Source: Gammaproteobacteria bacterium
GTDB taxonomy: Bacteria; Pseudomonadota; Gammaproteobacteria; Legionellales; Legionellaceae
Reading direction: 5' to 3'
Length of the DNA: 35,331 bases
Assembly: GCA_030147855.1 (NCBI GenBank)
Contig: JASBUO010000011.1
Coordinates: forward strand, 1 to 35,331
The notes beneath the pieces are model-generated. The model saw only the letters and a program-made list of their open reading frames with translations, was not told where the DNA came from and made no database searches. Shown piece by piece: positions 17,568 through 25,070 of the stretch (positions within the stretch are counted from its first letter, which is position 1; each line of letters opens with the position of its first letter). The position numbers were made by a program, and so were the translations under genes.

Positions 17568-18944
17568 ATGACAGCCCTTGATAAGCTTACATCTCCCATA
17601 CCTATTCAAAAACGCGTATCTCTGAAAAGAGCAGCACCGGCACCCTCAACGCTTGACCGCTTCGTTCCCTTGCGTCGAACAAACGATATACCACATAGTT
17701 TGCTCACCGCACAATCTACTGGCAAAAAGCTATCACCCCGCGAGACCACACTCAAGGCAGTTTTAAACCCTGAAGGCAACTCGCGTATTTTGTTGTTTTC
17801 GCCACCCAAAAGAAGCAAGCTTGAGATATATGACTCACCTTCTAGTCCACGAAGTTCACTTTTTCGACTTCCCCAAAAGTCTCCCCGCCCTTATCAACAT
17901 AAACTGATAGCAACCAAGATACTCAATGCTCCAGACTACCTAAATGATTTTTACTCAAACACACTGGCTTGCACAGCAAATTATTTATTGCTTGCTCTCA
18001 CACATACCGACAACAATGGTGACGTTAATGGTTCGGCCTTATATAGTACAATATACGCATCAAACATAATGTGCAGTTCAGTGAGTGGCCACAAAATAAC
18101 CGAATCAAAGATCATAGCTCGGGGCACATTCGTCAACTCCGTTCTCCCTGCCAATAAAACCAGTGTGCTTTCAGGCTGGAGTAATGGCATGCTACGCTTA
18201 CACGACATAGAAAGCGGCACATACTTTCAAGAGATTGGTACCGGTACTACAGCCAAACTTTATTCGCTGTCACAAATAGGCGCAACCACATTTGCTTGCG
18301 GCAGCGCACTCGGCGCACTCAATATTATTGATATAAGACAGGCACAAAGCAGTGTCCACTTCCAGGGCAATGCACACACACAGTCTATTCCGGGAATTGC
18401 CTTCAATAACTGCTACCATCTTGCAACCGGTGGTAATGATGACACTGTTAAACTATGGGATATTCGCAATCCGAGTGCTCCTTTACTTAGTCACAACGCA
18501 CACACTGCAGCTGTTAAAGCGCTTGCGTTTTATCAAAGTAACTATCTCATCTCAGGCGGTGGAACGGCGGATAAAACACTTTGCTTACTCAACACAACTT
18601 CCGGCAATATCAGCGACCAATACGATACCGGCACACAAATTACGGGAATCCAATGTTTACAAAATCCCAACTACTTTGTAAGTAGTCACGGCTATCCAGA
18701 AGGAGGTCTTAAGTTATGGCATATTAAGGACTATAAGAAACTGCGCCTTGTTTGCCAATCCAATACAGATTCTTCAAGCCGCATACTCTCTCTGAAAGCT
18801 TCTCCCGCAGAGGATACCCTCGCTGCTCTTAAAACAGATGAGACACTCCGCTTTTTTAAAGTCAGTGGGCAGCAAACTCAGAAGCCACTGGCATGTAGCA
18901 ATAAGGGGACTATGCTTACATCTATTCCTTTTGATATTCGATAA
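17568..18944 (+). CDS. Cdc20/Cdh1 (Fizzy)-like WD40 protein, putative APC/C co-activator mimic
   Basis: A 458-residue protein with no signal peptide and the full layout of a eukaryotic APC/C co-activator. Residues 30-36 read DRFVPLR, a C-box (Cdc20 DRYIPHR, Cdh1 DRFIPSR). Residues 71-80 (NSRILLFSPP) recall the fungal/plant Cdc20 block NRTRILAF. Residues 118-129 (ILNAPDYLNDFY) match the pre-propeller motif VLDAPELQDDFY. Seven WD40 blades follow (about 137-432), including ATGGNDDTVKLWD (286-298), AVKALAF, SGGGTADKTL (329-338), SSHGY (372-376) and DETLRFF (424-430), each at the place seen in human Cdh1. The last two residues are Ile-Arg, the IR tail that binds APC3/APC8. The first 106 residues hold six Ser-Pro sites (S9, S56, S78, S90, S93, S105), S78 in a full SPPK CDK consensus, and a basic PPKRSK. 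Bacteria have no APC/C, so a secreted host-cell-cycle effector acquired from a eukaryote is the likely reading. Homology is strong by eye; secretion and function are inferred. Confidence 0.92.
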   Translation: MTALDKLTSPIPIQKRVSLKRAAPAPSTLDRFVPLRRTNDIPHSLLTAQSTGKKLSPRETTLKAVLNPEGNSRILLFSPPKRSKLEIYDSPSSPRSSLFRLPQKSPRPYQHKLIATKILNAPDYLNDFYSNTLACTANYLLLALTHTDNNGDVNGSALYSTIYASNIMCSSVSGHKITESKIIARGTFVNSVLPANKTSVLSGWSNGMLRLHDIESGTYFQEIGTGTTAKLYSLSQIGATTFACGSALGALNIIDIRQAQSSVHFQGNAHTQSIPGIAFNNCYHLATGGNDDTVKLWDIRNPSAPLLSHNAHTAAVKALAFYQSNYLISGGGTADKTLCLLNTTSGNISDQYDTGTQITGIQCLQNPNYFVSSHGYPEGGLKLWHIKDYKKLRLVCQSNTDSSSRILSLKASPAEDTLAALKTDETLRFFKVSGQQTQKPLACSNKGTMLTSIPFDIR

Positions 18945-18951
18945 GGCTTGG

Positions 18952-18979
18952 GGCGGAGGGGAATGTCAATAGGTCCTAA
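18952..18979 (-). repeat. 28-nt dispersed element, copy 2
   Basis: Reverse-complement copy of the element at 8347-8374, 25 of 28 positions identical. It begins 7 nt after the stop codon of the Cdc20-like gene, in the spacer before the first beta-barrel gene. Its position next to a probably acquired gene makes a mobile-element end worth considering. Confidence 0.7.
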
Positions 18980-19045
18980 TACTCACTTGCAAATTTTCGG
19001 CAAATCGATACCATTGGAAGAAGTTGATATTTGTCTAGGAAACCT

Positions 19046-19684
19046 GTGAGACGCACGGTTATTGCTTGTACGCTAGTTCTCTCTCTGTCAGAGGCCACTG
19101 CCGCAGTCCCCATTGATGGTTGGTACTCAAGCGCCTTCGGTGGTTATGCTTATGTCCCTAATAACGTTAATAAAACATACAATAGCATCACTTATACAGA
19201 TGCAAACTACAACTCCGAATATAATGTTGGGGGTAGTTTTGGCTATAAAAGTAATCCCATGCGTTATGAAGGCCAAGTCACCTATATCAGTGCCATGCTT
19301 GGCCACATTTATGAGAATGGAGAAAAGGACCCACGTATTGCAGGTTATAGCAATGCCATTTTTGGCATCGCTAATGTGTATTACGACTTTCCAATGATTA
19401 TTCCTGCTATCTCGCCTTTTTTGGGGGTTGGTCTTGGGTATGGCTGGATTAATGTTAAAATCGATAATACGCGCTTGAACCGACTTGATTTCCGTGTTGC
19501 TGACAGTGCTTTCGCTTATCAAGGAACAGCGGGTGTTACCTTTAATTTTTCTGAAAATTATGCACTGAGTGTAGCCTATCGTTACGTAGGCACCGACAAT
19601 GTTTTTGAACTTGGAAAAATCTACCAAGCGCATCTTGCAAACTTTAGTATTATTTATCGCTATGATGAGGCAAAATACAAATAA
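19046..19684 (+). CDS. outer-membrane beta-barrel protein, first of two
   Basis: A protein of about 212 residues with a signal peptide (RRTVIACTLVLSLSEATAA) followed by VPIDGWYSSAFGGYAYVP, the typical first strand of small OmpA/Opa-like barrels. Alternating aromatic strands follow, including FLGVGLGYGWINV, AYQGTAGVTFNFSENYALSVAYRYVG and a final strand ending near ANFSIIYRYDE. The start is uncertain: the GTG at 19046 has AGGA 6 nt upstream, while a TTG at 19031 would add five residues. It resembles the opacity-type surface proteins common in Legionella-like bacteria. It is followed after 36 nt by a second barrel and is probably co-transcribed with it. Confidence 0.85.
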   Translation: MRRTVIACTLVLSLSEATAAVPIDGWYSSAFGGYAYVPNNVNKTYNSITYTDANYNSEYNVGGSFGYKSNPMRYEGQVTYISAMLGHIYENGEKDPRIAGYSNAIFGIANVYYDFPMIIPAISPFLGVGLGYGWINVKIDNTRLNRLDFRVADSAFAYQGTAGVTFNFSENYALSVAYRYVGTDNVFELGKIYQAHLANFSIIYRYDEAKYK

Positions 19685-19720
19685 TTTTTAATAAGAACAA
19701 TGGTAACTAAGGACAGTTTC

Positions 19721-20494
19721 ATGAGATGGCTTATTAACACCGTGCTTGCGAGCCTTACCATTACAGCAAGTGCCTCCCATGCTTTCAACCCACAACCCGA
19801 ATGGTATGCTGGGCTCATTGTGGGTGCCAACTATGCCGCCAATGTCAAGTTCACCTACATCAATGATGTCACCCCTGCTAACCCTTCAGGCATTAAAAGG
19901 CCGGGGCAATTAGGACACGACATTATGGCGAGCGTTGGTGGCCAAATTGGATATCGCTTTTGTGATAATTTTCGTATTGAATTTGAGGGAATTTATAACA
20001 ATAATCCCTACAGTTATCTACGTTTAAATGATGTTACCATCCATAGCCCCGATACAAGCACCCAGCTCCGCTTAAGTGGACAAACTCAATCGGGCGTTGG
20101 AACCTTTAACTTTTTTTATGATTTGTTTGGTGATTATTCCTCTAAAGCTGTCCCCTACGTTGGTCTTGGTATTGGATATGCATACATCGTGAATCAAATC
20201 GAGTTTTATTATAACGACGTAAAACTTGGTAATAATCTTGAAAACTTTTTTCTGGAAAATTTTGGCGTTACCCCTAGTAATAAAAGCCGCTCAGGGCTTG
20301 TCGGGCAAGCTATCGCAGGAATCAGTTACTATTTAGACGACTATGCTTACTTTGCGCTGGACGGGCGTTATTTGGTGTCACAAGAGCAAACCATTGTCAC
20401 CCGCCAAACCAGACGTGTTTCTAACCAGTTTGATGCGAAATATCAACAATATAGTCTGAATATTGTCTTTAATAGCGCCTTTGATTGTGGTTAA
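19721..20494 (+). CDS. outer-membrane beta-barrel protein, second of two
   Basis: A 257-residue protein with a signal peptide ending ASHA before FNPQPEWYAGLIVGANY, the characteristic first barrel strand with WYAGL. Later strands include GGQIGYRFCDNFRIEFEGIY, VPYVGLGIGYAYIVN, GLVGQAIAGISYYLDDYAYFALDGRYL and a terminal strand QQYSLNIVFN. The ATG at 19721 is chosen because AAGGA lies 7 nt upstream; the ATG at 19700 would put that site inside the gene. It is longer than its upstream neighbour, with larger loops, and only distantly alike. It is probably a surface-exposed opacity-type protein of unknown ligand. Confidence 0.85.
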   Translation: MRWLINTVLASLTITASASHAFNPQPEWYAGLIVGANYAANVKFTYINDVTPANPSGIKRPGQLGHDIMASVGGQIGYRFCDNFRIEFEGIYNNNPYSYLRLNDVTIHSPDTSTQLRLSGQTQSGVGTFNFFYDLFGDYSSKAVPYVGLGIGYAYIVNQIEFYYNDVKLGNNLENFFLENFGVTPSNKSRSGLVGQAIAGISYYLDDYAYFALDGRYLVSQEQTIVTRQTRRVSNQFDAKYQQYSLNIVFNSAFDCG

Positions 20495-20499
20495 CACCA

Positions 20500-21141
20500 A
20501 TGATTTTGCCATCCCTCCTCGCAGCAGACAGTATGCAACTTCAAAAAGAAATTGAAGCGGTTTTAAATGCGGGCGCTGATGGTATTCATTTAGATATTAT
20601 GGATAATCACTATGTCCCAAACTTAAGCTTTGGACCTGCCATTGCAAAAGATATCCGTAACACTTTCCCAGACATACTGCTCGATGTACATTTAATGATA
20701 TCCCCAGTTGATGCAATGATTGCACCCTTTGCAAATGCTGGCGCAAATCGTATTAGCATTCACCCAGACACAACGCCACACCCTGACAAAACGCTTAAAA
20801 CCATTCAAAAACTTGGCTGCAAAGCAGGTATTGTGTTAAACCCAGATACACCTTTTGATGGCCTTCACAATTACCTACACTGCCTCGACTTTGTCCTCAC
20901 AATGACTGTTAACCCAGGCTTCGGAAATCAGGCTTTTATGCCAGAAGTCATCCCTAAAATAAAAGCACTTAAACAAGCCTACCCTGCCCTACCTATTATG
21001 GCTGATGGCGGTGTCTCTGAAAAAAACCTGAAAATTCTTAGTGATGCAGGTGTTACGCAATTTGTTATGGGCTCTGCTATATTCAACAGTATGGACTACC
21101 AACAGACCCTCTCAACCATGCGACAACAACTCATAAAGTAG
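20500..21141 (+). CDS. rpe: ribulose-phosphate 3-epimerase
   Basis: Interconverts ribulose 5-phosphate and xylulose 5-phosphate in the pentose phosphate pathway. The TIM barrel carries all signatures: ILPSLLAADSMQL, DGIHLDIMDNHYVPNLSFGP (metal and catalytic Asp/His), LLDVHLMI, ISIHPD, GIVLNPDTP, VLTMTVNPGFGNQAF and MADGGVSEKN. The ATG at 20500 gives 213 residues; a TTG at 20485 would overlap the preceding gene and is less likely. It begins 5 nt after the barrel gene and ends 2 nt before the transglycosylase gene, so it is tightly packed with both. Confidence 0.96.
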   Translation: MILPSLLAADSMQLQKEIEAVLNAGADGIHLDIMDNHYVPNLSFGPAIAKDIRNTFPDILLDVHLMISPVDAMIAPFANAGANRISIHPDTTPHPDKTLKTIQKLGCKAGIVLNPDTPFDGLHNYLHCLDFVLTMTVNPGFGNQAFMPEVIPKIKALKQAYPALPIMADGGVSEKNLKILSDAGVTQFVMGSAIFNSMDYQQTLSTMRQQLIK

Positions 21142-21143
21142 AC

Positions 21144-23000
21144 ATGAATAAGACAGCACGTATTGTATGTGGCACATGCCTTGCATTAGCAACATGTGCA
21201 AACACACCACCACCCGAGCCATCTTATTTGAATCGGTTCATGGATTATGTGGCGTGGAATAAAGAGCTACCCACAAACCCAAGCCCTGCATTTCTTGATT
21301 TTATTGGTAGCAACGCCCCTCTTTCGCGTAAATTGCGCGAAAAATGGCTCTATACACTGGCTAAAAGCAATAACTGGAAAACCTACAGTGAACACTACCA
21401 ACCTTCAACTGATATTAGCTTGCAATGCTATGAACAATTTGCACTGTATCAACAGCAAAAAGATGTTTTTACCGCTGCTAAAAACATTTGGCTAACAGGT
21501 GATAACTTGCCACCTGCCTGTGATAAATTGTTTAGTGTGCTTATTGAGGACAACATTATCACTCATGCATTAGTCCTTGAGCGCGTTCAACTCGCGCTCG
21601 AAAAGCGTAACGCCACCCTTGCAAAATATTTGGTTGCCCATGCAAACTTACCAATCCCCTATGGGAAACGCACATTAGAGCTGATTCAAAAGCGCCCCAC
21701 TCGTATCACAACCCTCAGCCAAAGTCAGTTACACAGTAGTTATTATCTATATGGCTTAAAACGCTTGGTATCTTCTAATCCGAAACGTGCCATTGAGCTA
21801 TGGGAAAATATTAAAGCTAAAGAAATGCTCACAAATGATCAGAAGCAAGCATTTTTATCCCACATTGCACTCTACCAAGCGATACGCAATAAACCCGACG
21901 CTTATCAATGGTTTAATCAAGTAACAGCTGATGCTTACAACGAAACCCTGCTCGACTGGCAAATTCGCTTTGCAATTCGCAACCATGAATGGGCACGCGT
22001 TAAAACACTCATCGAGCTCTCTAATCGAGAAAATGATCCTGCTTGGCAGTACTGGCTTGCGCGTGCAGAATCAGCGCTCAACCATTCAGAAGTTGCTCTC
22101 CCTATTTATCAGTCGCTTGCAAAAACCAGACATTACTATGGCTTTCTTGCGAGCACTCAACTCAAGCAACCTCTCACATTTGAACAAGAACAAACCACTG
22201 AAAGTTTAGCACTTTTAGAAGAATACCAACCTATTACAGATGAAATTAAAACGCTTTATGAAAACCACCAATATCTCGAAGCCTCTCGCATGGCAAACGA
22301 CTTTGCCAGTGAACTCCCTAAACAGAAAAAAAGTGCCTTTGTTGCCTGGATTGCAAGTACATTACACTGGACTGGAAAATCGGTGTATTTAAGTGGTGAT
22401 AAAGCACTGAAACATCAGTTAAGCCTTCGCTTTCCATTGGCACACAAGAAAAGCGTTCAAAAATACGCTAAAAAATACGACATTCCAGAAGCACTGGTGT
22501 ATGCCATTATCCGACAAGAAAGTGCTTTTCGGCATGATGTTACTTCACCAGTAGGTGCACATGGCCTCATGCAACTCATGCCTCAGACAGCAAAACATAT
22601 GGCGCGTAAAACGCATACTACTTATCACAATACTAAAGAACTTTTTACACCTGATAAAAATATTCAACTCGGGGTTGCTTACTTAAATGAGCTTGCAAAG
22701 CGATTTGATAACAACCCTCTTTTAATGGTTACAGCCTATAATGCAGGCCCGCAGCAAGTGAATCGTTGGCTTAAAACGCACCCCATTGCAGAAATTGACA
22801 TATGGATTGAAACCCTTCCATGGGGGGAAACTCGCAATTATCTCAAAAGTGTTATGGCGTTTTATGCAGTCTACCAGCACCGTCTCAACCAAGATGCTAG
22901 TTTAGCCGTTTTTATGCATCAAAATCTTCAGTACAATACGCTGCATAAGGGTTCTCAGACGGCAGCGAAATTGCCGCATCAAATGCCGAAAGATGAATAG
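21144..23000 (+). CDS. slt: soluble lytic murein transglycosylase (Slt70-like)
   Basis: Periplasmic enzyme that cleaves peptidoglycan glycan strands to 1,6-anhydro products. The 618-residue protein has an N-terminal export signal ending near LALATC; a lipid-modified Cys18 is possible but the lipobox is not ideal. A long alpha-helical superhelical region occupies residues 30-430, as in E. coli Slt70. The catalytic domain has E459 in IIRQESAFRHDVTSPVGAHG, then LMQLMPQTAKHMA, FTPDKNIQLGVAYLNEL, MVTAYNAGPQQVNRW and DIWIETLPWGETRNYLKSVMAFYAVY. It starts 2 nt after rpe. Its last 89 nt overlap the 3' end of the opposite-strand ketosynthase gene. Confidence 0.93.
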   Translation: MNKTARIVCGTCLALATCANTPPPEPSYLNRFMDYVAWNKELPTNPSPAFLDFIGSNAPLSRKLREKWLYTLAKSNNWKTYSEHYQPSTDISLQCYEQFALYQQQKDVFTAAKNIWLTGDNLPPACDKLFSVLIEDNIITHALVLERVQLALEKRNATLAKYLVAHANLPIPYGKRTLELIQKRPTRITTLSQSQLHSSYYLYGLKRLVSSNPKRAIELWENIKAKEMLTNDQKQAFLSHIALYQAIRNKPDAYQWFNQVTADAYNETLLDWQIRFAIRNHEWARVKTLIELSNRENDPAWQYWLARAESALNHSEVALPIYQSLAKTRHYYGFLASTQLKQPLTFEQEQTTESLALLEEYQPITDEIKTLYENHQYLEASRMANDFASELPKQKKSAFVAWIASTLHWTGKSVYLSGDKALKHQLSLRFPLAHKKSVQKYAKKYDIPEALVYAIIRQESAFRHDVTSPVGAHGLMQLMPQTAKHMARKTHTTYHNTKELFTPDKNIQLGVAYLNELAKRFDNNPLLMVTAYNAGPQQVNRWLKTHPIAEIDIWIETLPWGETRNYLKSVMAFYAVYQHRLNQDASLAVFMHQNLQYNTLHKGSQTAAKLPHQMPKDE

Positions 23001-24726
23001 ATGTAGGGGTCATGGTAACAGACGCTGCATCCATCACTGTCTCACCAAACTGATATATAATCCGTTCATTTCCAGCAATTGCTTGTGTATCTAATGCTTT
23101 TATTTCACGTTTAACTGCATCATTTTTTTGCTGATAAGCCGCTCTTTTTTGAGCACCATATTTACGCGACAACATATCATGTGTTTGCTCTGGCGATAAT
23201 ACGACAGCACTTGCATTATTTCCGCCAAAACCTTTTGAGTTCAAAATAACCGCTTTTATATCACACCCATTGGTACCTACATGGAGGTGATCCATTAAAA
23301 TATTTAAATGCGACTGATGAACGTCATCTGCAAGATGATCAATCGTTTTAATGCCAGGAATCAAACCATGTTCCCACACGCCAAGGGCAGTAATAAGCTG
23401 GTCTCCTGCAGCAGCACTCACGCTATGCCCAACATAGGATTTAATCGCTGCAACAGGCCAAGACTTCATCGAGAAAGTTTTAGCTACTTCGTTCAAAATA
23501 TGACTCTCAGTTACCCGGTTTTGAGGTGTGCCTGTGCCATGCGCTTGTACATATGTATGCACTAGCCCGCCCAACATCGTGTTCGCAAGTGCTGCAGCTT
23601 TTGCCATCGTAATATAATTACCAACACCTGGGCCTGCAATCGATTTTTTATTGGCATCTGCATTAATAAAGACATCGGCAACCGAGCCATAAATATGCGC
23701 TCCAAGTTCAAACGCTAACGTATCATCCATTAAAATAACAAATTGCCCGGCTTCAGCGAGAGTAAAGCCTGCATTGGTTGAAAATGGTCGACAAGCACGC
23801 CTATGATTTACAGCAGTTGTACCATCCATATCCGCAAGCTCTTTATCGGTAGCGAGAGCACCCATCACTCGGAACCCTTCAACCACTTCAGGCACTAATG
23901 GAGCTTCAACGCCCCCGACAATCGCAACACGCGCTTTGCCAGACTGAATGCTTTGAACACCTTCTTTTAAGTTATATAAAAAGGTGGCACACGCGCCAAC
24001 GTTATGTCCCGTTGTCCCAACACTATTAATGACATAACTATTCACAAAATCGGCAGGCATCTCCGCTAGAGATAAGGCCATCATTTTAGAGTTTACTCGT
24101 CCCCCTAAAAGCGATTGCCCAATCACGCCGCCTAAAGAATCCTCATCGACCTGGGCGAGTGCACTGCCTGCAAACACTGCTACCTCATCCGGTTTAATAT
24201 GTTTTAAAACCTCATCCCAAGCAATTCCCATTGAATTTAGAGCATCGGATACACCATAAATTGAGAGCTTTAAACCACGCGGATGATGATGGGAGTTATA
24301 CAGTGTACCTGGATCAAACCCTGATGGAAGCCCACCAGCACTCGTGACTTGCAGCGCTACCTTAGTTGGTAACAATAAGTCATCATCTGAGGTTACTCTA
24401 ACGGTTTCCTCAACAGTTTTTGATTTTTTAATGATTAAATCAGCCGATGCTTCAGCCAAATGCGCCTTTTGATGATAGCGCACTGCATCTGGGTCAAAGC
24501 GCTCCATACGACGTATGAGTGTACCTGCTTTAATGGTGTCAATTTGCTCAGCTGTGGGTACATCTTCAATAGGTAACCCCATGCGACGCCCTAAATCAAG
24601 CCAAGTATCCTGAAGTATAGATGCTGGCAATGCATCGCTCAAAATGCGTTTATAACTATGTGCACCTGAACTGCGTCCAGCCGCATTCATGCCCCCCATA
24701 CCTACAATAACCGGTAATTTAATCAT
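22912..24726 (-). CDS. fabY: FabY-like beta-ketoacyl-ACP synthase
   Basis: A 604-residue ketosynthase of the FabB/F fold with long extensions. The N-terminus LPVIVGMGGMNAAGRSSGAHSYKR matches the FabY class (Pseudomonas PA5174), which starts fatty-acid synthesis by condensing acetyl-CoA with malonyl-ACP in place of FabH. The active-site Cys is C246 in GHNVGACATF; the two histidines are H396 (AHGTGTPQN) and H434 (SYVGHSVSA), with K429 between. All catalytic residues are present. The gene is alone on its strand. A 16-nt perfect palindrome lies 35 nt upstream and could be an operator. A general FabF-like enzyme is the alternative, but the N-terminal match favours FabY. Confidence 0.88.
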   Translation of the reverse strand: MIKLPVIVGMGGMNAAGRSSGAHSYKRILSDALPASILQDTWLDLGRRMGLPIEDVPTAEQIDTIKAGTLIRRMERFDPDAVRYHQKAHLAEASADLIIKKSKTVEETVRVTSDDDLLLPTKVALQVTSAGGLPSGFDPGTLYNSHHHPRGLKLSIYGVSDALNSMGIAWDEVLKHIKPDEVAVFAGSALAQVDEDSLGGVIGQSLLGGRVNSKMMALSLAEMPADFVNSYVINSVGTTGHNVGACATFLYNLKEGVQSIQSGKARVAIVGGVEAPLVPEVVEGFRVMGALATDKELADMDGTTAVNHRRACRPFSTNAGFTLAEAGQFVILMDDTLAFELGAHIYGSVADVFINADANKKSIAGPGVGNYITMAKAAALANTMLGGLVHTYVQAHGTGTPQNRVTESHILNEVAKTFSMKSWPVAAIKSYVGHSVSAAAGDQLITALGVWEHGLIPGIKTIDHLADDVHQSHLNILMDHLHVGTNGCDIKAVILNSKGFGGNNASAVVLSPEQTHDMLSRKYGAQKRAAYQQKNDAVKREIKALDTQAIAGNERIIYQFGETVMDAASVTMTPTSIHLSAFDAAISLPSENPYAAYCTEDFDA

Positions 24727-24760
24727 AACTCTGTTGGTCTCAAAAAACTGTCGTTCAGTC

Positions 24761-24776
24761 TACTGTAAATACAGTA
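24761..24776. promoter_or_regulatory. palindrome TACTGTAAATACAGTA, possible operator for fabY
   Basis: A perfect 16-nt dyad (TACTGTA-AA-TACAGTA) sits 35 nt upstream of the fabY-like start and overlaps the -10-like word TATACT on the minus strand. The half-site CTGT..ACAG recalls LexA, but the spacing is 4 nt instead of the 8 nt used by E. coli LexA, so the cognate regulator is unknown. Confidence 0.45.
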
Positions 24777-24843
24777 TACAGACAACTGATATTGTCACTA
24801 ATTAGGGCACGCGCATCTAAATTTTAAACATTAAAAGACTCAA

Positions 24844-24894
24844 GTAACTCCTCATGTCATCCTGGGCGTAGCGAAGGATGACATGAGGAGTTAC
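24844..24894. repeat. 20-bp perfect inverted repeat with 11-nt loop
   Basis: Arms 24844-24863 and 24875-24894 are exact reverse complements, with loop GGGCGTAGCGA. The core GTCATCCTGGGCGTAGCGAA followed by GGATGAC has the look of the dispersed GTCATCC...GGATGAC palindromes seen in many proteobacterial genomes. It has no T-run and lies between divergent genes, so it is not a terminator. The spacer at 6481-6522 holds a weaker inverted repeat with the same GTCATCC word. Confidence 0.85.
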
Positions 24895-25070
24895 AGACTA
24901 AAAAACAAAAAATAAAATTTCGTGGAGAACAGTTAACTCGGGATAACTGAACTCGGGTGTTATATTTTTTATTTTGATGCCAGGCTATTTATTTCAATTG
25001 TCACTCTGGTTTTTTAAGCCAATTCTCGCTATGCTAGCCCGATTCGAATTGCTTAATAAGGACGTGGGCT

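Larger units (their letters stand above)
24727..25070. other. 344-nt divergent spacer between fabY-like and pdhA
   Basis: No gene is seen. The spacer must contain promoters for both flanking genes. It holds a palindrome near fabY (24761-24776), a large perfect hairpin (24844-24894), and a short direct repeat AACTCGGG at 24934-24941 and 24949-24956. I cannot assign a well-spaced promoter for pdhA; TATGCT at 25030-25035 is a possible -10 without a good -35. Confidence 0.5.

Noticed and set aside
19127..19633. A 168-codon minus-strand open frame across the first beta-barrel gene
   Set aside because: The plus strand has a signal peptide and barrel strand pattern; the antisense frame has no family likeness or ribosome-binding site.
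24761..24776. LexA box
   Set aside because: The CTGT and ACAG half-sites are 4 nt apart, not the 8 nt of the gammaproteobacterial LexA site.
24844..24894. Rho-independent terminator
   Set aside because: The hairpin has no T-run and lies between the 5' ends of divergent genes.
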